Positions 41,884-50,757 of a DNA stretch of 64,000 nt are shown here, one piece after another. The translations under genes were made by a program, and so were the position numbers. The notes beneath the pieces are model-generated. The model did not search any database. It worked only from the letters and a program-made list of their open reading frames with translations, and was not told the origin of the DNA. Numbering within the stretch: the stretch's first letter is position 1; every line of letters starts with the position of its first letter. Source of the DNA: Gemmatimonadota bacterium (lineage in GTDB: Bacteria > Gemmatimonadota > Gemmatimonadetes > Longimicrobiales > Gaopeijiaceae); NCBI GenBank assembly GCA_041390125.1, contig JAWKQN010000004.1, positions 248,001 to 312,000 of the forward strand. Reading direction: 5' to 3'.

Positions 41884-44838
41884 ATGCGGTCCAAGCGAGC
41901 CTGGCGTCTCCTCGGCGTGCTGTTCGTGTTCGGGACGGGGGGAGCCCCTCTCGCCGCCCAGAGCATCTCCGGCGGCGCAGTCGAGGGACGGATCATCGAC
42001 GCGCTCGGAGATCCGATCTTCGACGCCGAGGTGACCCTGATCGCCCAGTCCTCGGGAGCCCAGTATCGAACGGTTTCGTCGCGCGGTGGCGACGTGCTCA
42101 TCAGCGCCCTCCCGCCGGGGGACTACGATGTGCGCGCGGAGGCCATCGGCTACCGGCCACGCCTGGTCCGCGGGGTTCCGGTCCGACCCGGAAGCCCCTC
42201 GCGCTTCACCGTGCTGCTCGAGCCGGAGGCGCCCCCCGTGACCCGGGTGGACACGGTGGCGTTCGCCGGCGGAGCGGCCGGCTGGATCCGCCCGGGTACG
42301 GGCCGCTGGCTCTCCCGCTTCGAGCTGAACGACCTGCCCGACCACGGCCGCACGCTCGCCGACCTCACGCGCTTCTCCTCGCGGTTCTCGGACGATCTCC
42401 AGGGCGAGGGGCTGCCCACACGCTTCACGCGCTTCTACGTGGACGGCGTTCCGGTGGAGGGAGCGCGGCTTCCCGGTGGGTCGGGCGATCCGCTGGCAGC
42501 CTTGATGCTCCCGCGCTCGGCGTTCACCGGTGCGGAGATCATCTCCGGCGACCCGGATGTGGAGTGGGTGGACTGGGGGGGCACGATCGTGTCCGGCCTG
42601 ACGCGCGCAGGCGGGGATCGCGGCGAGGCCGAGGCCTTCGGCGACTACACCGGCGGCCCGCTGTGGACCTCCAGCGCCTTCGAGGGGGACGTGCCTTCGA
42701 GCCGCAGCATCCGCGGCGGGGGTGTGGTCAGCCTCCCGATCGTGCCGGACACCACCCATCTGGTCGTGGGCGTGGAAGGCTGGAGCCTGGAGACGCCCCG
42801 ACCGGCCGTTCTGGGTACCCCGTTCGCCGGAGCGCCGGCCGAGCTGGGCCAGCCCTACCTGGAGCCGTTCGAGGCCGTCACCGCCTTCGGTCGGCTGGAC
42901 TGGACGCTCCGGGGCGGGAACCGCTTCCACATCCGCGCCAACGCGGCGTCGCTCCTGGGCCCGGACGGGGCCGGCATCGGCACGCCGTTCGCGCCGGGGG
43001 CGCCCGGGGCGACGGAAGGGCAGGACGCCAGCGTCGGCGCCGGCGTCTACGCCGGCGTGGGCCGCAACCTCGCATTGGAGGCGCGCCTCTCGCTGGAGAC
43101 CAGCACCCGCACCGGCCTGGGCTCGCCCGGCCTGGGCGGCGCCGACTTCCCCGCCACGACGCTCGCCACCGTCGGCCTTCCCATCGGAACGGATCCGGCG
43201 CTTCCCTCCGAGGTGGTGCGTACCGCCGTCACCCTGGCGCCTACGCTGCACTATGACCGGGGCGCCCATCAGATCAAGGGCGGCGGTCGTCTGGTCGTTC
43301 CGCGCTACACCTACACGGGGACCACGGACGCCGCCGGTCGCTTCGTCTTCGGCGGCACGGACGGCATCCTGTCCGGAGAAGGGGCCTGGTTCGGGGCGGA
43401 CGGCGATGCCGCCACGTCCGAGTTCACCATGCTGCGCCTGGTCGGCTACATCCAGGACCGCTGGACGGTCGCCCCCGGGCTGGCCGTGACGCTCGGTCTG
43501 CAGTCCACGACCGAGTACCTGCCCGAATCCACCTGGAACACCAGCCTGGTCTGGGACTCCTTGACCGCGATGGGCAGCGATTCGGTGTCCCGGCTGTCGG
43601 GACTGGGGACGCGCTTCGGCTTCGAATGGGACGTGGGGGCCCAAGGCACCACCGTGCTCCGCGGCGCCGCCGGCCTCTCCTTCGCGCCGCTCGATCCCTA
43701 CGACGTGCACCAGCTGCTCGTCGGCGATGGTCGCGTGAGCGTGCGTCAGGCCTTCAACGGGCTGGACACGTGGCCGGACGCACCGTCGGGCTCGAATGTC
43801 TTCACCACCCCCCGCGTGGCCCTGCTCGGACCCTCGTTGGAGATGCCGCGCACCGCCCGGGGGAGCGTCGGGCTCAGCCGCACGCTGGGCGCCGGGACGG
43901 CCGTCCATCTCGCCGGTGTCTTCCGCCGCACGGAGCACCTGCAGCGGTGGGCGGACCTGAACCTGGCGCTGCCGTCCGGCACCACGGACCAGCTCGGACG
44001 TCCGATCTACGGGACGTTGGGGAAGTCGGGTGCGCTGGTCCGCTCGCGCCTGACGCTCAACCGTCGCTTCCCGGGCGTGGAGCGCGCGCTGGCCCTGAAC
44101 ACGGACGGGTGGTCCCTGTACTCGGCAGGCACGGTCGCGATCGACCGGCACTCCCCCCGTACGGACTTCTTCGCGTCGTACACGTATTCCCAGACCGAGG
44201 ACAACCTGGTGGGCGCCCGTCTGGGATCCGTGGACGCCACCCTGGATCCGGGCCTGATGTCCGGAGGCGATCCCTGGGCGGAGGGTCGCTCCGACTTCGA
44301 CGTGCCGCATCGCTTCGTGGCCGGTCTGGGTCTGCGACTGCCCGTCCTGGCGGGCGCCACGGTGGCGGCGACCTACCGCTTCCGCTCCGGGGATCCGTTC
44401 ACCCCGGGCTTCCGCCCCGGCGTCGATCCGAACGGGGACGGTGCCGACCGCAACGACCCCGCCTTCGGTGGAGGTCCCGATGCGGCGGCCCTGCTCTCGG
44501 AGTACACCTGCGAAGCCGCGCCGTCCGGGCAGCCCTTCGCGCGCAACGCCTGTCGCGGACCCTCGCAGCAAGGACTCGACCTGCGCCTGCGCGTGACCGT
44601 GTTCCAGCTCGGAGGGCGCGCGGCCGAGCTGACGTTCGACGCGCTGAACCTCATCGAGTCGGAGTCCGGCCTGCGCGACACCGCGTTGCATCTGGTCGAT
44701 CCCGATGCGTCGCTGGTGCGCGCGGGAACCGAGACCGTGATCCCCCTGCTCGCGAACCCTGATTTCGGCACCCTGCTGGTCCGCCACGATCCGGGTCGCT
44801 TCTTCCGCATCGGACTTCGCATCGGAGGCTCGCGATGA
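41884..44838 (+). CDS. Oar-like TonB-dependent outer membrane protein
   Basis: A 984-residue outer membrane protein. It has a signal peptide (MRSKRAWRLLGVLFVFG...PLAAQS), a carboxypeptidase-regulatory-like domain (~30-115: GAVEGRIIDALGDPIFDAEVTL, PGDYDVRAEAIGYRP), a plug-like domain (~140-250: LPDHGRTLADLTRF, FYVDGVPVEG) and a long beta-barrel. Near the C-terminus is DPNGDGADRNDPAF, a calcium-binding-like motif common in Oar proteins. The substrate is unknown. The stop overlaps the start of a lipoprotein gene (ATGA), so the two may form an outer-membrane complex. Confidence 0.88.
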   Translation: MRSKRAWRLLGVLFVFGTGGAPLAAQSISGGAVEGRIIDALGDPIFDAEVTLIAQSSGAQYRTVSSRGGDVLISALPPGDYDVRAEAIGYRPRLVRGVPVRPGSPSRFTVLLEPEAPPVTRVDTVAFAGGAAGWIRPGTGRWLSRFELNDLPDHGRTLADLTRFSSRFSDDLQGEGLPTRFTRFYVDGVPVEGARLPGGSGDPLAALMLPRSAFTGAEIISGDPDVEWVDWGGTIVSGLTRAGGDRGEAEAFGDYTGGPLWTSSAFEGDVPSSRSIRGGGVVSLPIVPDTTHLVVGVEGWSLETPRPAVLGTPFAGAPAELGQPYLEPFEAVTAFGRLDWTLRGGNRFHIRANAASLLGPDGAGIGTPFAPGAPGATEGQDASVGAGVYAGVGRNLALEARLSLETSTRTGLGSPGLGGADFPATTLATVGLPIGTDPALPSEVVRTAVTLAPTLHYDRGAHQIKGGGRLVVPRYTYTGTTDAAGRFVFGGTDGILSGEGAWFGADGDAATSEFTMLRLVGYIQDRWTVAPGLAVTLGLQSTTEYLPESTWNTSLVWDSLTAMGSDSVSRLSGLGTRFGFEWDVGAQGTTVLRGAAGLSFAPLDPYDVHQLLVGDGRVSVRQAFNGLDTWPDAPSGSNVFTTPRVALLGPSLEMPRTARGSVGLSRTLGAGTAVHLAGVFRRTEHLQRWADLNLALPSGTTDQLGRPIYGTLGKSGALVRSRLTLNRRFPGVERALALNTDGWSLYSAGTVAIDRHSPRTDFFASYTYSQTEDNLVGARLGSVDATLDPGLMSGGDPWAEGRSDFDVPHRFVAGLGLRLPVLAGATVAATYRFRSGDPFTPGFRPGVDPNGDGADRNDPAFGGGPDAAALLSEYTCEAAPSGQPFARNACRGPSQQGLDLRLRVTVFQLGGRAAELTFDALNLIESESGLRDTALHLVDPDASLVRAGTETVIPLLANPDFGTLLVRHDPGRFFRIGLRIGGSR

Positions 44839-45815
44839 CGCGCGCACGTTGGTTCGGGATGCGGCTGGCGGCGCTCGGCGTCGCGGTCGCGGCCTTCGCC
44901 TGCCAGACGCCGGAGACCGGCGACATCCTGGAGGTGCAGGCCACGGGGACCGTCCAGGGGCGGGTCTACTTCGACGCGAACGCCAACCGGCGCGAGGACG
45001 CGACGGATCCCTCCGTCCCCGACATCCCCGTACAGCTCTCCGTGCGCGGATCGCGCGAGCCGGTGGCCACACAGATCAGCAACGCACAGGGACAGTACCA
45101 GTTCGTGGACCTGCCCGTCGGATCCTACTGGATCGACGTCGACTCGACGGTGCTGGGCGACACGCTGTTCGTGCTCGACGCCGACACGGCCCGCGTCGAC
45201 GTGCGGCCGGGCGCCACCCCCACGAAGGGCGTGGGCCTGTCGCTCGCCAAGGTGTCCATCGCGGAGGCGCGCACCCTACCCGCGGGAAAGAAGGTCACCA
45301 TCGAAGGGTTCGCGCTGAATTCGCGCACGGTCTTCGGGGACAGCACCGTGCATCTCAGTGACGGCCCGAACGCCATCCGCACCATCAACGTCTTCCGGGC
45401 CGGCATCCAGCAGGGGGACAGCGTGCGGCTGACCGGACGGACGGGCACCTTCATGGGCCAGCCGGTGCTGGACGGCGTCACGACGCAGATCCTTGCGACC
45501 ACGGGGACGCCCCAACCCACCGTGGTCTCGACGGCTTCCGCCGCCAACGCGGTCGGCGGAACGCGCGACGCCAACCACGTGCAGGTGCGGGATGCGGTGG
45601 TGGTCGATACCGTGACGGTGCAGACCGGCGACCGGATCGTCCGCGTCAACGATGGCTCGGGCGTGCTGGAGGTCGTCTTCGACGAGGCCATCACGTTCAA
45701 CCTGCCCTGGTTGTTGCCCGATTCCGTGCCCGCCCGGCTGACGGGTGTGCTGGTGCCGACCGGCACGGGTGCCTGGCAGATGAAGCCGCGCTCCCAGGCG
45801 GACATCGTCCGCTGA
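44835..45815 (+). CDS. Secreted protein or lipoprotein with an SdrB-like domain, coupled to the Oar-like protein
   Basis: A 326-residue exported protein. The hydrophobic leader ends AAFACQTPETG; the cysteine suggests a lipoprotein, though AFAC is not a perfect lipobox. Residues ~38-130 are an SdrB/carboxypeptidase-regulatory-like beta-domain (GRVYFDANANRREDATDP, GQYQFVDLPVGSYWIDVD). The rest holds two OB-fold-like repeats (GKKVTIEGFALNS..., VQVRDAVVVDTVTV). It overlaps the upstream gene by 4 bases. A helper role at the cell surface is inferred. Confidence 0.75.
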   Translation: MTRARWFGMRLAALGVAVAAFACQTPETGDILEVQATGTVQGRVYFDANANRREDATDPSVPDIPVQLSVRGSREPVATQISNAQGQYQFVDLPVGSYWIDVDSTVLGDTLFVLDADTARVDVRPGATPTKGVGLSLAKVSIAEARTLPAGKKVTIEGFALNSRTVFGDSTVHLSDGPNAIRTINVFRAGIQQGDSVRLTGRTGTFMGQPVLDGVTTQILATTGTPQPTVVSTASAANAVGGTRDANHVQVRDAVVVDTVTVQTGDRIVRVNDGSGVLEVVFDEAITFNLPWLLPDSVPARLTGVLVPTGTGAWQMKPRSQADIVR

Positions 45816-45824
45816 TCCGCCGCT

Positions 45825-45851
45825 CCCTCCGCTCCGCCGCCCCGCGGAGGG
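45825..45851 (+). promoter_or_regulatory. Hairpin that hides the Shine-Dalgarno of the MFS gene
   Basis: CCCTCCGC (45825-45832) pairs perfectly with GCGGAGGG (45844-45851), and the second arm contains the GGAGG ribosome site for the GTG at 45856. The lipoprotein stop codon ends at 45815, nine bases before the stem, so a terminating ribosome would open the first arm. This is a plausible translational-coupling device. Confidence 0.5.
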
Positions 45852-45855
45852 CCGG

Positions 45856-47064
45856 GTGAGCGAGGTGCGGGGTCGCGCGGCCGCGGCCCTGCTGCTGCTG
45901 GCCGTTGCGGAGCTGCTGGGGATGGGGGTCTGGTTCACCGCCAGCGCCCTGTCCCGGGAGCTGGGGGTGGCCCTCGCGTTGGATCCGGGCGCCGTGAGCT
46001 GGCTCACGGCCCTCGTACAGCTCGGGTTCGTCACGGGCACGGCACTCGCCGCAGTGCTGAACCTCGCCGACGTGATGCCGGCCCGGCTCTACTTCGCGGG
46101 CTCCGCGCTGCTCGCGGCGGTCGCCAATGCCCTGCTGGTGATCGCCCCCTCCTTCGAATCCGCGGCCGCCAGCCGCGTCGCCACCGGTGTGTTCCTGGCC
46201 GGTGTCTACCCACCCGCCATGAAAATGGCCGCGACGTGGTTCCGGTCCGCGCGGGGTCTTGCCATCGGCACCGTCGTGGGCGCGCTGACGCTCGGGAAGG
46301 CGCTCCCGTTCCTCGGGGTGGGCCTGGAGCGCTTCGGGTGGCAGGGGGTGGTGCTGGCGGCCTCGGGAGGGTCTGCCCTGGCAGGCCTGATGGTCCTCAT
46401 GCTGTACCGCGACGGACCGTATGCCTTCGAACGCCGCCCGTTCTCCTGGCGCCTCGTCGGAGCGGTGGCGCGCGACCGGGGCGTGCGCCTCGCCACGGCC
46501 GGATACCTCGGGCACATGTGGGAGCTGTACGCCATGTGGACCGCGATCGCGCTCTTCTTCGCCGACGCCCTGACCGGCCGCGGGATCTCCAACGCCGGCC
46601 TTCCCAGCGTGCTGGCCTTCGCGACGCTCGCGGCCGGGGCGGTGGGCTCCATCGTGGCCGGGCTCGGGGCCGACCGCTGGGGCCGCGAACGTGTGGCCGC
46701 GGGCGCGATGGCCGCGAGCGCCTTGTGCGCCCTCAGCGTCGGCTGGCTCGAACGCGCGCCCCTGTGGGTGCTGGTGCCGCTCACGCTGGTGTGGGGCCTG
46801 ACGGTCGTGGCCGATTCGGCGCAGTTCTCGGCGCTCGTCACCGAGGTGGCGCCGCGGCACGCTGCGGGCACCGCGCTGACGCTCCAGACCTCGCTGGGCT
46901 TCCTGCTCACGATGGTGACGATCCAGGCCACTCCGTGGGCGGCTCAGCGCTTCGGGTGGGGCCCGGCCTTCTCGGCGCTGGCCATCGGTCCGCTGCTCGG
47001 CATCATCGCGATGGTCCGGCTGGAGGGGATGCGGCGGCGCGCCGCCGCACCCCCGGTGGGGTGA
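45856..47064 (+). CDS. Major facilitator superfamily transporter
   Basis: A 402-residue protein with 12 membrane helices. The first helix is LLLLAVAELLGMGVWFTASA, and the central and C-terminal halves have ADRWGRERVAAGAM, an MFS loop motif. It resembles the CynX/NimT-type or general MFS carriers; the substrate is not predictable. It starts at GTG with GGAGG six bases upstream, inside a hairpin. Its 3' end overlaps the 3' end of the convergent ABC transporter gene by 62 bp. Confidence 0.88.
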   Translation: MSEVRGRAAAALLLLAVAELLGMGVWFTASALSRELGVALALDPGAVSWLTALVQLGFVTGTALAAVLNLADVMPARLYFAGSALLAAVANALLVIAPSFESAAASRVATGVFLAGVYPPAMKMAATWFRSARGLAIGTVVGALTLGKALPFLGVGLERFGWQGVVLAASGGSALAGLMVLMLYRDGPYAFERRPFSWRLVGAVARDRGVRLATAGYLGHMWELYAMWTAIALFFADALTGRGISNAGLPSVLAFATLAAGAVGSIVAGLGADRWGRERVAAGAMAASALCALSVGWLERAPLWVLVPLTLVWGLTVVADSAQFSALVTEVAPRHAAGTALTLQTSLGFLLTMVTIQATPWAAQRFGWGPAFSALAIGPLLGIIAMVRLEGMRRRAAAPPVG

Positions 47065-48604
47065 CCACCCGCTCCAGCACGGCGAGCGCGCCGTCCACGA
47101 CCAGGGCCAGGAGCGCGGCCGGGACCGCGCCGGACAGGATGAGCCGCGTGTCGGACAGCGCGAGGCCGGCGACGATCGGATCTCCGAGGCCACCGGCGCC
47201 GATGAAGGCCGCCAGCGTGGCCGTGCCCACGTTGATGACCGCCGCCGTGCGGACCCCGGCCATGATCACCGGGGCGGCCAGTGGGAGGCGGACGTGCCGC
47301 AGCGTCTGGTACGGCGTCATGCCCACGGCCCGCGCGGCGGCGACGGCCGTGGGGCTGGCGCCGGTCACGCCGGTGTACGTGTTCCGGACGATGGGAAAGA
47401 TGGAGTAGAGGAAGAGGGCGACGATCGCGGGCAGGACGCCGATGCCGAGCAGCGGGATCATGAACGCGAGCAGCGCGATGCTGGGAAGGGTCTGCAGCGT
47501 GCCCGTGGCCCGGATCACCGTCTCGGCCAGGCCCGGCGCGCGCTCGAGCGCGAGGCCCAGCGGGAGGGCGAACGCGAGCGCTGCCAGGAGCGACGTGCCC
47601 ACCAGGAAGAGATGGCGCAGCGTGTTCTCGACGATGTCGTCCCGCTGACCCCCCACCCAGGCGAGCCAGGAGGTGCGGGGCGGGGCGGAGGCCGAGGCCT
47701 CCTCGCGGGCGTCCAGCACGCCGATCTCGTCCAGCAGCCAGGCCGCGGCCTGGGCGGGGCTCTCCCCGTCCACCTCCACCCGGCGATTCGCCGCCCGCAT
47801 CCGTTCCACGTCCAGCCGCCCGCTGAGCCGCGTCAGCTCCGCCACCGCACCCGGTTGTCCGCTCCAGAGGCGGTTGCTCACCACCGCGCTGGCTTCGTAG
47901 GGAGGGAAGAAGGCGCGATCGTCCTCGAGCACCACGAGGCCGTAGCGGTCGATCAGGCCATCGGTGGAGTAGCCGTCGATCACGTCCACCCCGCGCTCCA
48001 CCAGGGCGCGGTACTTCACCGCCTGGAGGAGGGAGCGCTCGGCGGCGAAGCGCAGGTCGTAGGCCGTGCGGAGCCCCGGCAACCCGTCCGGCCGTCCCAG
48101 GAAGTCCGGGGAGAACCCCCCCACCAGGTCCGGCGCGTGTCGCGCGAGATCGGAGAGCGTGCGCAGACCCAGGGAGTCGGCGGTCTCGGGCCGTACGGCG
48201 ATGGCGTACGTGTTCTCGAAGCCCAGCGGGGGCAGCCAGTGCACGCCGTGGCGCCGCAGCGATTCGGAGGCCACGCGGCCGTACACGCGCGCGGGATCGC
48301 CTCCCGGCGGCTCGCCCAGCACGGCGAGCAGCCCGGTCCCCGTGTACTCGGGGTAGACGTCGGCGTCCCCGCGCGTGACGGCGGCGTACGCGATCTCCGT
48401 GGCCCCGAGGCCGGGCCGGCGCGCGACGGCGAAGCCCCGGGCCTCCAGGAGCTGGGCGAACACCTCGGCCAGCACGAAGGACTCCGCGAAGGGCTTCGAG
48501 GCCACGGTGACGGAAGCGGGCGTCTGCTGCGCGCTCGCGACCGGTGGAGGGACCGAGGCCGCGGCGAGAAGGCCGGTGAGCGCCGTCGCGGCCAGGCGGC
48601 TCAC
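47003..48604 (-). CDS. Fused substrate-binding protein and permease of a quaternary-amine ABC transporter
   Basis: A 533-residue fusion. A signal peptide leads to an OpuC/ProX-type binding domain (~30-290: VTVASKPFAESFVLAEVFAQ, DVYPEYTGTG, LGFENTYAIAVR, VIDGYSTDGLID, VLEDDRAFFPPYEA). A ProW-type permease (~320-520) follows, with the EAA-like loop AVAAARAVGMTPYQTLRHVRLPLA. Relatives import glycine betaine, choline or ergothioneine. EgtU of Helicobacter and Streptococcus is also a permease/binding-protein fusion, but there the permease comes first. The start overlaps the ATPase stop (ATGA), and the pair lies 75 bp from egtB, so ergothioneine or another betaine is a good candidate. Confidence 0.88.
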   Translation of the reverse strand: MSRLAATALTGLLAAASVPPPVASAQQTPASVTVASKPFAESFVLAEVFAQLLEARGFAVARRPGLGATEIAYAAVTRGDADVYPEYTGTGLLAVLGEPPGGDPARVYGRVASESLRRHGVHWLPPLGFENTYAIAVRPETADSLGLRTLSDLARHAPDLVGGFSPDFLGRPDGLPGLRTAYDLRFAAERSLLQAVKYRALVERGVDVIDGYSTDGLIDRYGLVVLEDDRAFFPPYEASAVVSNRLWSGQPGAVAELTRLSGRLDVERMRAANRRVEVDGESPAQAAAWLLDEIGVLDAREEASASAPPRTSWLAWVGGQRDDIVENTLRHLFLVGTSLLAALAFALPLGLALERAPGLAETVIRATGTLQTLPSIALLAFMIPLLGIGVLPAIVALFLYSIFPIVRNTYTGVTGASPTAVAAARAVGMTPYQTLRHVRLPLAAPVIMAGVRTAAVINVGTATLAAFIGAGGLGDPIVAGLALSDTRLILSGAVPAALLALVVDGALAVLERVVTPPGVRRRAAASPPAGPSR

Positions 48605-49344
48605 GCGTCGAGCCCCGCGCTGTGCAGGAGCGTGGCCACGTACGGCGTGGCCGGCTGCGCCGCGAGAACCGGGGCCGACGCCTCCTGCTCGATCCGGCCG
48701 GCGCGGAACACCGCGATGCGATCGGCCAGCAGGAATGCCTCACGCAGGTCGTGCGTGACCAGCAGCGCGGCCACCTGGAGCCGGCGGCGCAGTGCGCCGA
48801 AGGCCTCCTGTTGCTCGGCGCGGGTGATGGCGTCGAGCGCGCCGAACGGCTCGTCCAGGAGCAGCACGTCGGGACGGGCGGCCAGGGCGCGCGCGAACGC
48901 CGCCCGTTGGCGCTGACCGCCGGAGAGCTCACCCGGGAAGCGCTCGCCGAATCCGGACGCGGGCAGCCCGACCAGATCCAGCGCGTCGCGTGCGGCCGCC
49001 TCGGCGTCGGGCCGGCCGAGGAGCCAGGGAACCGTGGCCGCGTTGCGGAGCACCGACCAGTGCGGCAGCAGCCCCCCTTCCTGCGGGACGTAGCCGATGG
49101 AGCGGCGGAGCCGGTGCGGATCCAGCGTCGAGACGTCCTCGCCGTTGGACCACACGCGCCCCCGGTCCGGCCGCAAGAGGCGGTTGAAACAGGTGAGGAG
49201 CGTGGTCTTCCCCGAGCCGCTCTCCCCGACCAGCGCGACGCACTCTCCTCGCTCCACGGTGAGCGAGACGTCATCCAGCGCGCGGACCGGACCGAACGCG
49301 TGTGTTACATGCTCGGCGCGTAGCGCCGGAACCGACGAGGCCAT
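48601..49344 (-). CDS. ABC transporter ATPase partner of the fused permease
   Basis: A 247-residue ATPase of the OpuCA/ProV/EgtV group. It has Walker A GESGSGKTTLL, the Q-loop GYVPQEGGL, the signature LSGGQRQRAAFARA, Walker B VLLLDEPFGALD and the switch histidine in VTHDLREA. It lacks the C-terminal CBS domains of osmo-sensing OpuA-type ATPases. It is divergent from egtB across 75 bp that contain an AT-rich patch (TAGTTTAGTAGG at 49349-49360). Confidence 0.93.
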   Translation of the reverse strand: MASSVPALRAEHVTHAFGPVRALDDVSLTVERGECVALVGESGSGKTTLLTCFNRLLRPDRGRVWSNGEDVSTLDPHRLRRSIGYVPQEGGLLPHWSVLRNAATVPWLLGRPDAEAAARDALDLVGLPASGFGERFPGELSGGQRQRAAFARALAARPDVLLLDEPFGALDAITRAEQQEAFGALRRRLQVAALLVTHDLREAFLLADRIAVFRAGRIEQEASAPVLAAQPATPYVATLLHSAGLDA

Positions 49345-49419
49345 CCGGTAGTTTAGTAGGATCGGGGAGCGGGCCGCGACGGCACCGCCGAAGCCGTCGA
49401 CGCGAGGAAGGCCGCAGGA

Positions 49420-50757
49420 ATGCCCCAGCTGCAGGAAGGACGTCCGCTGGCGGCGGGCGAGATCGTGGACCTCCTGAGCGAGGCCCGCGCCCGCACGTGG
49501 TTGCTGGTGTCCACGCTCGAGCCGGAGGACCTCCGGCGTCAGCACGATCCGCTGATGAGTCCGATCCTGTGGGATCTGGGGCATATCGGGCACTTCGAGG
49601 AGGTCTGGCTGCACGAGAAGCTGGGCGGCGGCTCCGCCACCGGGGACGGCGAGGGGCTACGCGGCATCTACAACCCCTTCGAGAACCCCCGTGCCTCGCG
49701 CGATCGGCTGGCGCTTCCCACCGCCGCCGAGCTGCAGACGTACCTGGGCGAGGTTCGGCGGCGGGTCGAGGAGCGGTTGCGGCGCGCGGACGCGCAGGGC
49801 GATCCGGAGTTGTTGGCGGAGGGATACGTCTACCGGTTGGTGTTGCAGCACGAGTACCAGCACAACGAGACCATCCTGCAGACCCTGAAGCTCAAGCAGG
49901 GAAGGGAATGGATGCCACCGCGGGTGCGGGCCTTCCCGGACGCGCTCGAGCGCGCGCGTGAGCTGGAGGGCGCGATGGTGCGCATCGAGGGAGGACGCGT
50001 CGACATCGGTACCGACGACCGCTCCGCGGCCTACGACAACGAGCGACCCTGTCACACGGTCGAGCTCCAGCCCTTCGAGATGGACGTGGCGCCCGTCAGC
50101 AATCGGGCGTTCGCGCGCTTCGTGGATGCGGGTGGCTATCACGACGCGTCGCTGTGGTCGTCGGCGGGGTGGGCCTGGCGCGAGCAGGAGGGGCTCGAGG
50201 CGCCTCGGTTCTGGGTCCGGGACGGCGACACGTGGGGGGAGCGGCGCTTCGACCGTCTGGGGCCCCTCCGGGCGGATCATCCCGTCTGTCATGTCTCCCA
50301 CCACGAGGCCGCGGCCTACGCGCGCTTCGTGGACCGGCGCCTGCCCACCGAACACGAGTGGGAGGCGGCCGCGACCTGGGACGGCTCCGCCGGCCGGGCG
50401 CGGCGCTTCCCCTGGGGAGACGATCCCCCGGATGGGTTGCGGACCAACCTGGATGCGCTGGCGTTCGACACCGCGCCTGTCGGTGCCTTTCCGGAAGGCG
50501 CAGCGCCGTCGGGCTGCGAACAGATGATCGGCGATGTCTGGGAGTGGACCGCGAGCGACTTCGAAGCCTACCCGGGCTTTCGTGCCTTTCCATATCGCGA
50601 GTACTCCGAGGTGTTCTTCGGAGACGAGTACAAGGTGCTGCGCGGCGGTTCCTGGGCCACGCGGCCCGGTGCCATCCGGGGCACGTTCCGCAACTGGGAT
50701 TACCCGATCCGCCGGCAGATCTTCGCCGGTTTCCGGTGCGCACGCGATGTCGGCTGA
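49420..50757 (+). CDS. egtB: Hercynylcysteine S-oxide synthase EgtB
   Basis: A 445-residue non-haem iron enzyme that joins hercynine to gamma-glutamylcysteine (or cysteine) with oxygen, the central step in ergothioneine synthesis. The N-terminal DinB-like part has the iron histidines (WDLGHIGHFEE, about H55 or H58, and the HEYQHNE pair), and the C-terminal part is a formylglycine-enzyme-like sulfatase-modifying fold (WEWTASDFEAYPG, VLRGGSWATRP, RNWDYPIRRQIFAGFRCA). It is the first gene of a plus-strand egtB-D-A operon, and its end overlaps egtD by 11 bases. Confidence 0.95.
   Translation: MPQLQEGRPLAAGEIVDLLSEARARTWLLVSTLEPEDLRRQHDPLMSPILWDLGHIGHFEEVWLHEKLGGGSATGDGEGLRGIYNPFENPRASRDRLALPTAAELQTYLGEVRRRVEERLRRADAQGDPELLAEGYVYRLVLQHEYQHNETILQTLKLKQGREWMPPRVRAFPDALERARELEGAMVRIEGGRVDIGTDDRSAAYDNERPCHTVELQPFEMDVAPVSNRAFARFVDAGGYHDASLWSSAGWAWREQEGLEAPRFWVRDGDTWGERRFDRLGPLRADHPVCHVSHHEAAAYARFVDRRLPTEHEWEAAATWDGSAGRARRFPWGDDPPDGLRTNLDALAFDTAPVGAFPEGAAPSGCEQMIGDVWEWTASDFEAYPGFRAFPYREYSEVFFGDEYKVLRGGSWATRPGAIRGTFRNWDYPIRRQIFAGFRCARDVG

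Noticed and set aside
41584..45072. Minus-strand in-frame extension of the flippase frame through the Oar-like gene
   Set aside because: The extension is antisense to a clear outer-membrane gene. Flippase homology begins only at about 41583.
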